Shown here in pieces: positions 23,974-31,683 of a DNA stretch of 48,743 nucleotides. The first letter of the stretch is position 1. Every line of letters begins with the position of its first letter. Both the position numbers and the translations under genes were made by a program. The stretch covers positions 1 to 48,743 of the forward strand of contig DAHUZE010000022.1 of NCBI GenBank assembly GCA_027306755.1, given 5' to 3'. The notes under the pieces were generated by a model, which was not told the origin of the DNA, searched no databases, and was given only the letters and a program-made list of their open reading frames with translations. This DNA comes from Acidimicrobiaceae bacterium (GTDB taxonomy: Bacteria > Actinomycetota > Acidimicrobiia > Acidimicrobiales > RAAP-2).

Positions 23974-25656
23974 GTGCGACGCGTGATCCCTCTCCGGCGG
24001 ACGGTGTTGCTTGCTAGCGTCCTCGGCGCGGCGGCCATTGTGGCGCTCGTGGCGTGGCAGGCGATCAGTGGCGGAGTGTCCGGCTACCGCACGGCGAGCG
24101 TGCGGCTCGGCTCGGTGCAGGGAACGCTCACACTCGCGGCCACCATCATGCCCTCGGACCGGCTGACATTGTCCTTCGGGGTTTCGGGAATGGTGGCGAC
24201 TGTGGGTGTGAGTATCGGGCAGAAGGTGACCGCCGGCCAGACGCTTGCGACCTTGGTCGCCACAACACTCGGGAAACAGGTGACACGCGCTCAGTCCACG
24301 CTGGGCGCGGCGCAGGCAGCGCTGATTGCGGACGAGTCCGCCCAGAGCCAGTCGGCGCCGACCGGGCGCACACCGCCGAGCGCCGGAGGGGGCGCGCCTC
24401 AGGCTGGGAGCACGTCGGCCAGCGGCAGCACAGCACCGGGCAGCGGTGGGACATCGACCGGAGCCCTTGCCGCTGACCAACAGTCGCTCGTACGGGCGCA
24501 GCAGAGCGCAGACGGTGCACAGCAGAGCGTCGCTGCGACGATCTCCGCTATGAATGGGGCGTGCTCTACAGTGAGCACGGGCCGCGGGACAGGGACCGGG
24601 ACAACAGCAAAGGGGTCGCCGACCGGCCCCACGCCGAACGCAGCAACGGCGAACGGCTCATGCACCAGCGCCCTCAACGCCGCCTGGACGGCGGAGCAGT
24701 CGCTCACTACCGACCTGCAGGCGGTGTCCTCGGCGGAAGGGGTCCTGGCGTCGTGGCTGTCGACTCATGCGGACGCCCACACCACCCCGCCTTCACCCAG
24801 GAACGGCACAGGAGGGGGCTCGACAGGCCGCCCGTCGCCGACGGGCCGAGGGACAGGGCCCCACACAGCGGTGACCAACGCGACAACGTCGCTGGCAGCG
24901 TCCACAGCGGACAGCCGGACGGCCCAGCTCGCCTCCGACCAATCGACTGTCGACTCCGACAAGGCTGCGGTCATACAGGCACAACAAGCGCTTGCTGAGT
25001 CGCAGCTCGTCACGCCGAGCGACGGCACGGTGGCGGCAGTGGATCTCACGGCCGGAGAAGCGGTTGGCGCCTCCTCGTCGACAGCCATCGTGACGATCGT
25101 GAGCAAGGGCAGCTTCGAGGCGGTGGCTTCGGCAACCCCCGCCCAGGTGCCCGAACTGGCCAAGGGCGACCACGTCACGGTCACCGTTGATGGCAGAACT
25201 GGGACTCTGTCGGGCAGGATCACCCGGATCGGGCCGGTCGACGTGTCGAATGGTGACTCCTACCCGGTGGTGGTGGCCCTGCCCCCGGGGACCCTTGGAC
25301 TCTTCACGGGTGCCGATGCTCAGATGTCCCTGGTCGTCCGGAGCGCGGACCACGTGCTCGTCGCCCCTACCTCCGCGGTGCACACGACCGCGGGCCGCTC
25401 CTACGTCCTCATCCTCCACAGTGACCGCATGAAGAAGACCCCTGTCGCGGTCGGCGTGGTGGCCCGGGTGTACACCCAGCTGCGATCGGGCGCCCGGCTG
25501 GGTGAGACGCTCGTGCTCGCAGAGCTCACAAAGCCGGTCCCCAAGCCGGCGGGCACAGTGGCGCGGCGTTCGGGGAACGCCAACCAGTTCCCTCCGTTCT
25601 TCCACAGGCGGATCTTCTTCAGCGGGGGAGCCGGCGCCGTCACCTTCACAGGCTGA
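23974..25656 (+). CDS. Efflux adaptor (HlyD/MacA-like), second, enlarged copy
   Basis: 560 aa: N-terminal anchor (TVLLASVLGAAAIVALVAWQAI), first lipoyl half (SFGVSGMVATVGVSIGQKVTAGQTLATL), then an unusually long hairpin region of about 230 residues interrupted by Ser/Gly/Thr/Pro-rich stretches and two Cys (NGACSTV, NGSCTSAL), second lipoyl half (TPSDGTVAAVDLTAGEAV), barrel domain and an Arg/Phe-rich tail (NANQFPPFFHRRIFFSGG). GTG start. The presence of two unlike adaptors around one ATPase/permease pair is unusual; it may extend through the thick wall or cap the first adaptor (inference). Confidence 0.8.
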   Translation: MRRVIPLRRTVLLASVLGAAAIVALVAWQAISGGVSGYRTASVRLGSVQGTLTLAATIMPSDRLTLSFGVSGMVATVGVSIGQKVTAGQTLATLVATTLGKQVTRAQSTLGAAQAALIADESAQSQSAPTGRTPPSAGGGAPQAGSTSASGSTAPGSGGTSTGALAADQQSLVRAQQSADGAQQSVAATISAMNGACSTVSTGRGTGTGTTAKGSPTGPTPNAATANGSCTSALNAAWTAEQSLTTDLQAVSSAEGVLASWLSTHADAHTTPPSPRNGTGGGSTGRPSPTGRGTGPHTAVTNATTSLAASTADSRTAQLASDQSTVDSDKAAVIQAQQALAESQLVTPSDGTVAAVDLTAGEAVGASSSTAIVTIVSKGSFEAVASATPAQVPELAKGDHVTVTVDGRTGTLSGRITRIGPVDVSNGDSYPVVVALPPGTLGLFTGADAQMSLVVRSADHVLVAPTSAVHTTAGRSYVLILHSDRMKKTPVAVGVVARVYTQLRSGARLGETLVLAELTKPVPKPAGTVARRSGNANQFPPFFHRRIFFSGGAGAVTFTG

Positions 25657-25684
25657 TCCGGCGGGCCCGGGTGGCGCGGCCGGA
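25657..25684 (+). terminator. Candidate stem-loop after the transporter operon
   Basis: TCCGGC (25657-25662) and GCCGGA (25679-25684) form a 6-bp stem directly after the stop codon, between two converging genes. There is no T-tract. Confidence 0.3.
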
Positions 25685-25694
25685 GACCCCCCGC

Positions 25695-26262
25695 CTACTC
25701 GGCAACCGTTCCCTCCACCACGTGCGCCAGCCATTCCTGCACATCGCTCCAGTTCCGCAGCCGCACGATGTTCAGTTGAGGATGCTGCTTCTGGAGGGCT
25801 GCGACCCGCTCAGCGGTCTCCGCGTGCGTGGACCAGGCCCACCGGACGATGTGATCGGAGTCGGTGAAGATGGTCCGGATCGGCGGTTCGACGTTGCCGT
25901 TCCACAAGACCTGCCGTCGCACACGCCGCCGGACGGTCCGCTTGATCACTTGGTGCATCACCGTGGCTCTGGGAAGGTCGAGCCACACGAGGAGGTCGGC
26001 CCGCTCGGCCAGCAAGGGTTGCACAGTTGGGTACTGCCACTCGGTGACCCAGCGTGGCTCGGCGGCGAATGCCTCCACCTCGGTGACGAAGGAGTCTCGG
26101 GGCGTCCAATCCGGCCCATGGAAGAGAGAATCGATCTCCACGTGCGGGAGTGCCAACGCCTGGCCGAGACGCCTGGCCACGCTAGTGCTTGCCGGCACCC
26201 GACGTCCCTGCAACCAGCACCCGGTCCGGCCGCCTGGCGAGCGCGTCATGTGACCCCAGCAT
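25695..26262 (-). pseudogene. P-loop kinase (adenylate-kinase/FlaR-like), frameshifted in the Walker A motif
   Basis: Two minus-strand frames must be joined. ATG 26262 gives MLGSHDALARRPDRVLVAGTSGAGK and then hits a stop; the next frame continues TSVARRLGQALALPHVEIDSLFHG to the stop at 25695. Removing the single base at 26187 turns AAG-CAC-TAG into AAG-ACT-AGC and restores GTSGAGKTSVARRL. The rest matches small P-loop nucleotide/shikimate-kinase-like proteins often labelled DNA topology modulation protein or adenylate kinase (WTPRDSF, RADLLVWLDLPRATVMHQVIKR). As read, the protein would lose its ATP-binding loop. Confidence 0.8.
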
Positions 26263-26395
26263 CACTTGGCTGCGAAGGGCCTGCGAGCCCCGAGGAATTC
26301 GTCGGGTGACCAGCCCCTGAGTGGCGCGGCCGGCAAGGACCGGGGGTCCACTGCCGATGCCCGGCACCACCTCATGGCAAGGCAACATAGTCGGC

Positions 26396-26944
26396 ATGTC
26401 CTTGCCTACCCCTACGCTGCGCAGCGCCCGCTTGCAATTGCGTCCCTTCACCAGATCGGACGCAGCCGCCCTCTTCTCGCTGCACAGCAATGCCCACGTG
26501 CTGCGCTACTGGGACTCGCCGCCCTGGAGCGAGCGTGAACGCGCCGAGCGATTCATTGCGACGTGCCGACAGATGGCGGAGGAAGGCAGCGGGGCGCGTC
26601 TGGCTATTGAGCGTGTTGGGGACGGGGTGTTCATCGGCTGGTGCGGCCTGACTCGGTGGAACCCGGACTATCGCAGCGCGTCGATGGGTTACTGCCTCGA
26701 CGAGGCGGCATGGGGCCGTGGCTATGCCACGGAAGCCGCGCGCGCCGTGCTGCAGTGGGCATTTGACACCCTGGATCTGAATCGGGTCCAGGCGGAGACC
26801 GACACGCGCAACGCGGCCTCGGCCCGCGTCTTGGAGAAACTGGGGTTCATGCGTGAAGGGACGTTGCGTGAAAACTGCATCATCAACGGCGAGGTGTCGG
26901 ATTCGTGGGTCTACGGACTTATCCGGCGCCATTGGCAGCCGTAA
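26396..26944 (+). CDS. GNAT-family N-acetyltransferase (RimJ/RimL-like)
   Basis: 182 aa. The pattern LRSARLQLRPFTRSDAAALF, then GWCGLTRWNPDYRSASMGYCLDEAAWGRGYATEAARAVLQWAF, then NRVQAETDTRNAASARVLEKLGFMREGTLREN is the classic RimJ/RimL acetyltransferase layout, including the acetyl-CoA loop (WGRGYATEA). Substrates are N-terminal amines of proteins or small amines. Start ATG 26396, upstream in-frame codons being less protein-like. It is intact, in contrast to its neighbours on both sides. Confidence 0.85.
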   Translation: MSLPTPTLRSARLQLRPFTRSDAAALFSLHSNAHVLRYWDSPPWSERERAERFIATCRQMAEEGSGARLAIERVGDGVFIGWCGLTRWNPDYRSASMGYCLDEAAWGRGYATEAARAVLQWAFDTLDLNRVQAETDTRNAASARVLEKLGFMREGTLRENCIINGEVSDSWVYGLIRRHWQP

Positions 26945-27385
26945 CGCTTGGCGCAACTCGGCCGTCACCTCCGCCGGGGCCAGCGCCGCCACGAGGTGGG
27001 ATCGACTCAATAGCAACGTCGCCGGCGCTACCACACCATGCCACTTCCCTCAACCGCGACGGTCGCCCGGTTCCTGTTCCTCCTGGCAGGGCCGGCCCGC
27101 GGGCACGCGGATCGAGCCCATCGTCATCGATTCGTGGCGGGTGTCATACCGTGAGGCGCTGACCGGCCCTTCCCTCGTCACCTGGAAGGGAGGCTGCGGG
27201 GTTGATCGCCGCGCGCCGTTCCGTCGGTCCCAGCACCAGTACGCCGGGACCGGGCCTGCAAGCTCTACAACCCGGAGAATGCTGCCGCCAGCCGCGGTAC
27301 GGGGCCGCGCACCTGGTCTCCGACGAGCGGTCACCCGTTCCAGCCCGTTCTGTCGAGGGAACGAGCAACTGCGGCGTGACTGACC
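26945..27385 (+). other. 440-nt stretch with a possible GNAT remnant
   Basis: No complete gene is visible. At about 27115-27175 (plus strand) a short reading IVIDSWRVSYREALTGP resembles the start of GNAT acetyltransferases of the V-SWR-Y type. It is followed by frames that are broken, though one (KLYNPENAA, about 27257) recalls the C-terminal LYxxxGF region. Too little remains for a firm call. Confidence 0.3.
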
Positions 27386-27865
27386 TCACCCGATTGCTTG
27401 GCCACCTTCAGTTGGCGCCGCTGCGCGGCCGGCGGTGGCGACCATCAGCTGCATCAGCACGTGGATGGCGTCGTCTACACGCTCGTGGGGAACGAGCAGG
27501 TGGTCGTGGTGGTAGCCGGCGACGACGTTGCAGCTGATCCCCGTTTCACACAGCGCGCCGGCCCCTGCCGCGGTGAGTCCGACGGCCTCGAGAGCAGAGC
27601 GCACGTCGAGGGTGATCCACCCGGCGACGAAGTCGTAGGACAACCCTGCGTTGTCGGCTTCTTGACGGGTGAGGACGATACTGCGTCCCTCCGGTTCGAC
27701 GACGCTGGCCAGTACGGCCCGGTCTGGGACTGACGTGGCATTGTCAACGACGAAGACGTACTCGCCGGGCCGTTGCCGCGGTGACATGTTGGCCAGCAGC
27801 AGGTCCAGGTTTGTATCGAGGCCCACGGCCACGAGTCTTCCATCACCTAGCACAGGGCTCGGCAT
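27386..27865 (-). CDS. ACT-domain protein
   Basis: About 159 aa from ATG 27865; an in-frame TTG at 27892 would add nine residues. It shows the two ACT-like halves of a small bacterial family: LLANMSPRQRPGEYVFVVDN followed by EPEGRSIVLTRQEADNAGLSYDFVAGWITLDVRSALEAVGLTAA, then CETGISCNVVAGYHHDHLLVPHERVDDAIHVLMQL. ACT domains bind small ligands, commonly amino acids. Family members stand alone with no fixed enzyme, so the role is probably ligand sensing. Both ends are intact. Confidence 0.8.
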   Translation of the reverse strand: MPSPVLGDGRLVAVGLDTNLDLLLANMSPRQRPGEYVFVVDNATSVPDRAVLASVVEPEGRSIVLTRQEADNAGLSYDFVAGWITLDVRSALEAVGLTAAGAGALCETGISCNVVAGYHHDHLLVPHERVDDAIHVLMQLMVATAGRAAAPTEGGQAIG

Positions 27866-28001
27866 GATTGTCGCTGATCGATCCCCTTGCAAAGTCGGCT
27901 ACCGCCCCGACAGCGACCGCACGATCCCCCGGCCGCTCATCTCGCCTGGCGAACGGGTAGCGTATCTGCGGATCCGGGTGTCCCGGGAACATCCGCTCCG
28001 G

Positions 28002-28290
28002 TCACTCCAGTAGCCGGACCACTCGATGACAACCGGCTCGTGGGGGCGCAACTGCCAGTCTGGGTCGGCGGCTTCCTCCCGAACGAAATCGGCAACCTGA
28101 CGCCAGAACGCCTCGCGCGCCTCGCGCCACTCGCCGGCATTGGCGAAGCCCTCTCCCTCGTCGTGCGCGATGTCGGAGCCCACATCCGATAGTGCGATGA
28201 CCGTGACCTCGTCTCGACCGTGCCACGCCGCTGGCCGCCCGCGTCGACCAGCGGCAGCCGTTCGCCGACTCAGACCGTTCCCGCGGGCCG
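28002..28290 (-). pseudogene. ASCH-domain protein, truncated and frameshifted
   Basis: Three minus-strand frames together read as the C-terminal half of an ASCH protein: LPLVDAGGQRRGTVET, then (shift near 28205) EVTVIALSDVGSDIAHDEGEG and FANAGEWREAREAFWRQ up to EPVVIEW, then (shift near 28018) VRLLE and a stop. The DEGEG..W..AH/REAFW pattern is characteristic of the domain, which binds RNA or modified nucleotides. The N-terminal half is absent. Confidence 0.7.
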
Positions 28291-28327
28291 CCTGCCATTA
28301 GCCTCCGTGGGGTAGGAGAATGGGTGC

Positions 28328-28663
28328 ATGCGAACGGTGTGGGGTGTCCTGACGTTGCTGGTCATGGCGACTGTCGCAACGGTGGCTGTCCGCGTCGGCA
28401 TCCCGTCGTCGGACTCCAGGCTCCCGGGGCCGGTCACCGTGATCGGCACGAGCGCTGGCGTCGGACCCGCAGCGACACCGACCGGAGGAGGCTCCAACCG
28501 GTCGCCGGGCAGCGGCCGCCCGGTGAAAGTCGTCACGCCCGACCGGCCGGTGTCGAGCCTGCTTCCACCGATCGGAAGCGACGCGCGGGAGGCCGAGCAG
28601 CTGAAGTCGGCGGGTCAGCCAGGCACACCCGCATTGCCCGTGTCACCGGCTACCGATCGGTGA
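28328..28663 (+). CDS. Small exported protein upstream of the sensor kinase
   Basis: 111 aa. A signal/anchor (VWGVLTLLVMATVATVAVRVGI) is followed by a disordered Gly/Pro/Ser/Thr-rich region with no Cys. ggag lies 10 nt before ATG 28328. It overlaps the kinase start by 4 nt (GTGA). The placement as first gene of the two-component operon suggests an accessory or signal protein for the kinase, but nothing in the sequence defines a fold. Confidence 0.6.
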   Translation: MRTVWGVLTLLVMATVATVAVRVGIPSSDSRLPGPVTVIGTSAGVGPAATPTGGGSNRSPGSGRPVKVVTPDRPVSSLLPPIGSDAREAEQLKSAGQPGTPALPVSPATDR

Positions 28664-30156
28664 TCGGAGAGGGGACGCGCTCCTCGCCGCCCAGCGCCTC
28701 GCCGGTGCCTGGCGGGCGCGGGCGACCGGAGCGGCGGCGGGCGTGGCGCCTCGGTACCGGGGCGAGGGTCTTGGTGATCCACGGCGTGGTCCTCGGGGTG
28801 GTGTTCGGAGCAGTGACCGTTGAGGTGGTCCGTGGGTTCAGCGCGCACTACACCCATACGGTCGTGTCGGACCTCTCCGAGGAGGGTCCCGAGTATGCCC
28901 GCGCCGCAGCGCAACGGCCTACCGGGCAGGGCATGGAAGCGTTCTCTCGCGCGTACCTCCAGGCCCACGTGCTCGCCGCGGGCCATCTCTTGGTGGTGGG
29001 CCTGACCGGACAGCCGACCCTCGCCAGTCCGGGTGGCGACGCGCTGGCGTCGCGTCCGACGGTTGCCGGGTGGCTCTCGACGCCTCCGCTGCGCTCGCAG
29101 CTGCAAGATGTCCGGGCCGGGGCGTCGACCTATCTGGTGCTGGCCAGCCCCATCCGGACTGCCGGTGGCGCGACGATCGGCGTTCTGGTTGCTGCGGCCA
29201 ATCTGGCAGGATTGCAAACGCAGCGAGACCAGGTTCTCCTCCTGGCCGGCGCAGAAGCGGGCGTCGCAGTGGCGGCCGCCCTCCTCAGCTCGTTCCTCAT
29301 CATGCGCCGGCTGCTGCGCACGGTGGGCGCCGTCACCCGGGCGGCCGTGGAGGCCAGCGTCGGGGACTTGAGCGCGCGACTTGGCACCGAGGGAGGAGCC
29401 GACGACGAGGTCGGCCGGCTGCGGGCCGCCTTCGACGGGATGCTCGAGCGCATCGCGGCCGGTCTCGATGCTCAACGCCAGCTCCTTTCCGACGTCTCCC
29501 ACCAGTTGCGGACCCCGCTCACGGTGGCCCGCGGGCACCTCGAGGTCCTGGAGCGCAACCCTGCCCCCGAGCGTGCCGAAGTGTCCCATGCGGCGGCCAC
29601 GGTCATCCGGGAGCTCGGTCAGATGTCGACGCTGGTTGACCGGCTGCTGCTCCTCGGCCGGTCCTTCGCGCCGGACTTCGTGGAGGCCGAGCCGGCCGCG
29701 CTGCGGGCGTTCATGGGCGAGCTGTTCGCTGCCGCCCGAGTCCTCGCGGAACGCCGCTGGAAGCTTGGCGAGGTACCCGACGTGGTGATTGTGGTTGACA
29801 CGGCCAAGCTGCGGGGGGCGCTCCTCAATCTCGCCGATAACGCCGTCAAGGCCACGGCACCAGAAGATGAGATCGAGCTGGGCGTGCGTGTCGATCCCGC
29901 GCTGGTCTTCTCGGTGGCCGATACGGGATCGGGCATCTCGGCTCAGGCCCAGGCCGAGGTGTTCGACCGCTTCCGCCGGGCCGGGCAGACCAGCCAGAAA
30001 GGGGCCGGGCTGGGGCTGGCCATCGTCAAGGCGGTCACCGAAGCCCACGGCGGCCGGGTGCGCCTGCAAAGTGTCGAGGGCAGCGGGACCACCGTCGAAG
30101 TGGTGCTGCCCGCCAGCTGCGTGCGTCCCCTCCCCGCCGACGAGGCTGACGGCTGA
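28660..30156 (+). CDS. Membrane sensor histidine kinase
   Basis: 498 aa. Two TM helices (VLVIHGVVLGVVFGAVTVEVV near 33-53 and LLLAGAEAGVAVAAALLSSFLIM near 196-218) bracket an extracytoplasmic sensor of about 140 residues. A HAMP-like linker follows, then the dimerisation/phospho-acceptor box SDVSHQLRTPLTV (His281), N box LLNLADNAVKAT, G1 VADTGSGIS and G2 GAGLGLAIVKAV. It is a class I (EnvZ/PhoR-type) kinase. The GTG start overlaps the small exported-protein gene, and the stop overlaps the regulator's ATG (TGATG), so all three are coupled. Confidence 0.92.
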   Translation: MIGEGTRSSPPSASPVPGGRGRPERRRAWRLGTGARVLVIHGVVLGVVFGAVTVEVVRGFSAHYTHTVVSDLSEEGPEYARAAAQRPTGQGMEAFSRAYLQAHVLAAGHLLVVGLTGQPTLASPGGDALASRPTVAGWLSTPPLRSQLQDVRAGASTYLVLASPIRTAGGATIGVLVAAANLAGLQTQRDQVLLLAGAEAGVAVAAALLSSFLIMRRLLRTVGAVTRAAVEASVGDLSARLGTEGGADDEVGRLRAAFDGMLERIAAGLDAQRQLLSDVSHQLRTPLTVARGHLEVLERNPAPERAEVSHAAATVIRELGQMSTLVDRLLLLGRSFAPDFVEAEPAALRAFMGELFAAARVLAERRWKLGEVPDVVIVVDTAKLRGALLNLADNAVKATAPEDEIELGVRVDPALVFSVADTGSGISAQAQAEVFDRFRRAGQTSQKGAGLGLAIVKAVTEAHGGRVRLQSVEGSGTTVEVVLPASCVRPLPADEADG

Positions 30157-30836
30157 TGATCCTCATCGTGGAGGACGACGAGGGCATCGCCTCGTTCTTG
30201 GCCAAGGGTCTGAAGGCCGAGGGATACGCCACCGCAGTGGCGAGGGACGGTGACGAGGCCCTCGCCGTCGCCGCGGTGACCGGGCAGGATCTCGAGCTCG
30301 TGCTGCTGGACTTGGCCCTGCCGGGCACCGATGGGCTGTCGGTCCTGCGCACCTGGAGAGCCCAGCGCCTCGGGGTGCCGGTCATCGTGCTCACCGCCCG
30401 GGGAGAGACGGCCGACAAGGTCCGCGGTCTCGACACCGGCGCCGACGACTATGTGACCAAGCCGTTCGCCTTCGACGAACTGCTCGCCCGGGTCCGGGCT
30501 GCGCTGCGAAGCGTCGAGCAGCGCAGCTCCACCGAGCTGGTGGTCGGCGACCTGCGTCTGGACCTCCTGACCAAGGTGGCATGGCGCGCCGATCGGCGCG
30601 TCGAGCTGGCCCCCAAAGAGTGGGCACTGCTGGAGTTGTTCATGCGCCATCCCGACCAGTTGCTGTCTCGGGCCCAGATCCTCGCCCGGGTTTGGGATTA
30701 CGACTTCGACCCAGGCACCAACGTGGTCGAAGTGTATGTCAGCTACTTGCGACGCAAGCTCAACCAGGAAGGGCTCGCGCCGCTCATCCGGACCGTTCGC
30801 GGGGCCGGCTACCGGCTTCGCAACCGGCCCGATTAG
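30156..30836 (+). CDS. OmpR/PhoB-family response regulator
   Basis: 226 aa: receiver domain with acidic pocket VEDDEG, phospho-acceptor Asp52 in LLDLALPGTDG, conserved Thr/Ser in VLTARGE and Lys in DDYVTKPF. A winged-helix DNA-binding domain follows (LAPKEWALLELFMRHPDQLLSRAQILARVWDYDF, NVVEVYVSYLRRKL, IRTVRGAGYRL). It is the cognate partner of the preceding kinase. Likely targets include the two PepSY-type genes immediately downstream (inference from position). Confidence 0.93.
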   Translation: MILIVEDDEGIASFLAKGLKAEGYATAVARDGDEALAVAAVTGQDLELVLLDLALPGTDGLSVLRTWRAQRLGVPVIVLTARGETADKVRGLDTGADDYVTKPFAFDELLARVRAALRSVEQRSSTELVVGDLRLDLLTKVAWRADRRVELAPKEWALLELFMRHPDQLLSRAQILARVWDYDFDPGTNVVEVYVSYLRRKLNQEGLAPLIRTVRGAGYRLRNRPD

Positions 30837-30892
30837 CAAGATCTAATGCGGGGAGTATCAGTCACTTAAGGTCCGCGGGGCATCGTGCATGT

Positions 30893-31552
30893 GTGACCGA
30901 AATCCCACGACCCGCATCCCGCTGGCACCGCCGGGCGCTGTTCGTCACCGCCGGTTCCCTCGGTCTCGGCATGGTGGCCGGCGGCCTGACGCTCGCGTCG
31001 GGCGGCCACCAGCCGGGCATTCCCGCCGTGCATCTGGCCGCATCCCAAGTCGGCGGCCCTGCTGGTGCAGACCAGACGGCGGTCAGCTACGTGAACAGCC
31101 ACTACCCCGGGGGTGGCGCCGCACAGGTCCTCAAGTCGGAGCCGGACGTGGAGCGGGGAGTGCCCGTTTACGACGTGCGCGTGGTGGCACCCAACGGGAC
31201 CACGTATGTCGTCCACGTCCAGCGGTCGAACGACGCCGTGCTCTCCGTCAATGCGGCCGAGCGCCAGGTGACATCGGCGACCACGACGACGACCACCACC
31301 GCGCCGCCGGCAACGAGCGCGCCGGCAACGACCCCCCCGAGCGCGCCGGCAACGACCCCGCAGGCCGCCAGCCCTCCCGTGACCACCCAGCCTCAGCTGA
31401 CCGAGCCGGTTGAGACGCCGGAGACCCCGGCGGCGGTCGCACCGGGAGGCAGCTCGCCTGATCGGTCGAGCTCCTCCGCCGGAGGGTCCTCGCCCGATCA
31501 CCCCAGCGGGTCCTCGCCCGATCACTCCACGTCCAACGGCACCGACAACTGA
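30893..31552 (+). CDS. Membrane-anchored PepSY-like protein with Thr/Pro/Ser tail
   Basis: 219 aa from GTG 30893. One TM/signal segment (ALFVTAGSLGLGMVAGGLTLASG) is followed by a PepSY-like unit of about 60 residues (QTAVSYVNSHYPGGGAAQVLKSEPDVERGVPVYDVRVVAPNGTTYVVHV), then about 100 residues of Thr/Ala/Pro and Ser/Asp/Pro repeats. PepSY domains occur in secreted protease inhibitors and sensor accessory proteins. The gene is 56 nt behind the response regulator and is probably co-regulated or co-transcribed. Confidence 0.7.
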   Translation: MTEIPRPASRWHRRALFVTAGSLGLGMVAGGLTLASGGHQPGIPAVHLAASQVGGPAGADQTAVSYVNSHYPGGGAAQVLKSEPDVERGVPVYDVRVVAPNGTTYVVHVQRSNDAVLSVNAAERQVTSATTTTTTTAPPATSAPATTPPSAPATTPQAASPPVTTQPQLTEPVETPETPAAVAPGGSSPDRSSSSAGGSSPDHPSGSSPDHSTSNGTDN

Positions 31553-31618
31553 GGGAGGAACCGCCGATTCGACCGCCCGCCTACTTCTCGACCCGAACCT
31601 TCGACCCGTCACGACCAG

Positions 31619-31667
31619 CCACATCGGAACATTCGACCAGCACACCACATCGGAACATTCGACCAGC
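31619..31667. repeat. Two 23-nt direct repeats upstream of the second PepSY gene
   Basis: The same 23 nt (ccacatcggaacattcgacc then agc) occurs at 31619-31641 and 31645-31667, period 26 nt, ending 16 nt before the ATG at 31684. They may be paired regulator-binding sites or a duplicated leader segment. Confidence 0.85.
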
Positions 31668-31683
31668 CCAACGGAGAGCAACT

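Noticed and set aside
31619-31667. Direct repeats considered as a mini CRISPR or attachment site
   Set aside because: Only 3 nt separate the copies, and no cas or integrase gene is present; regulator sites or a leader duplication fit better.
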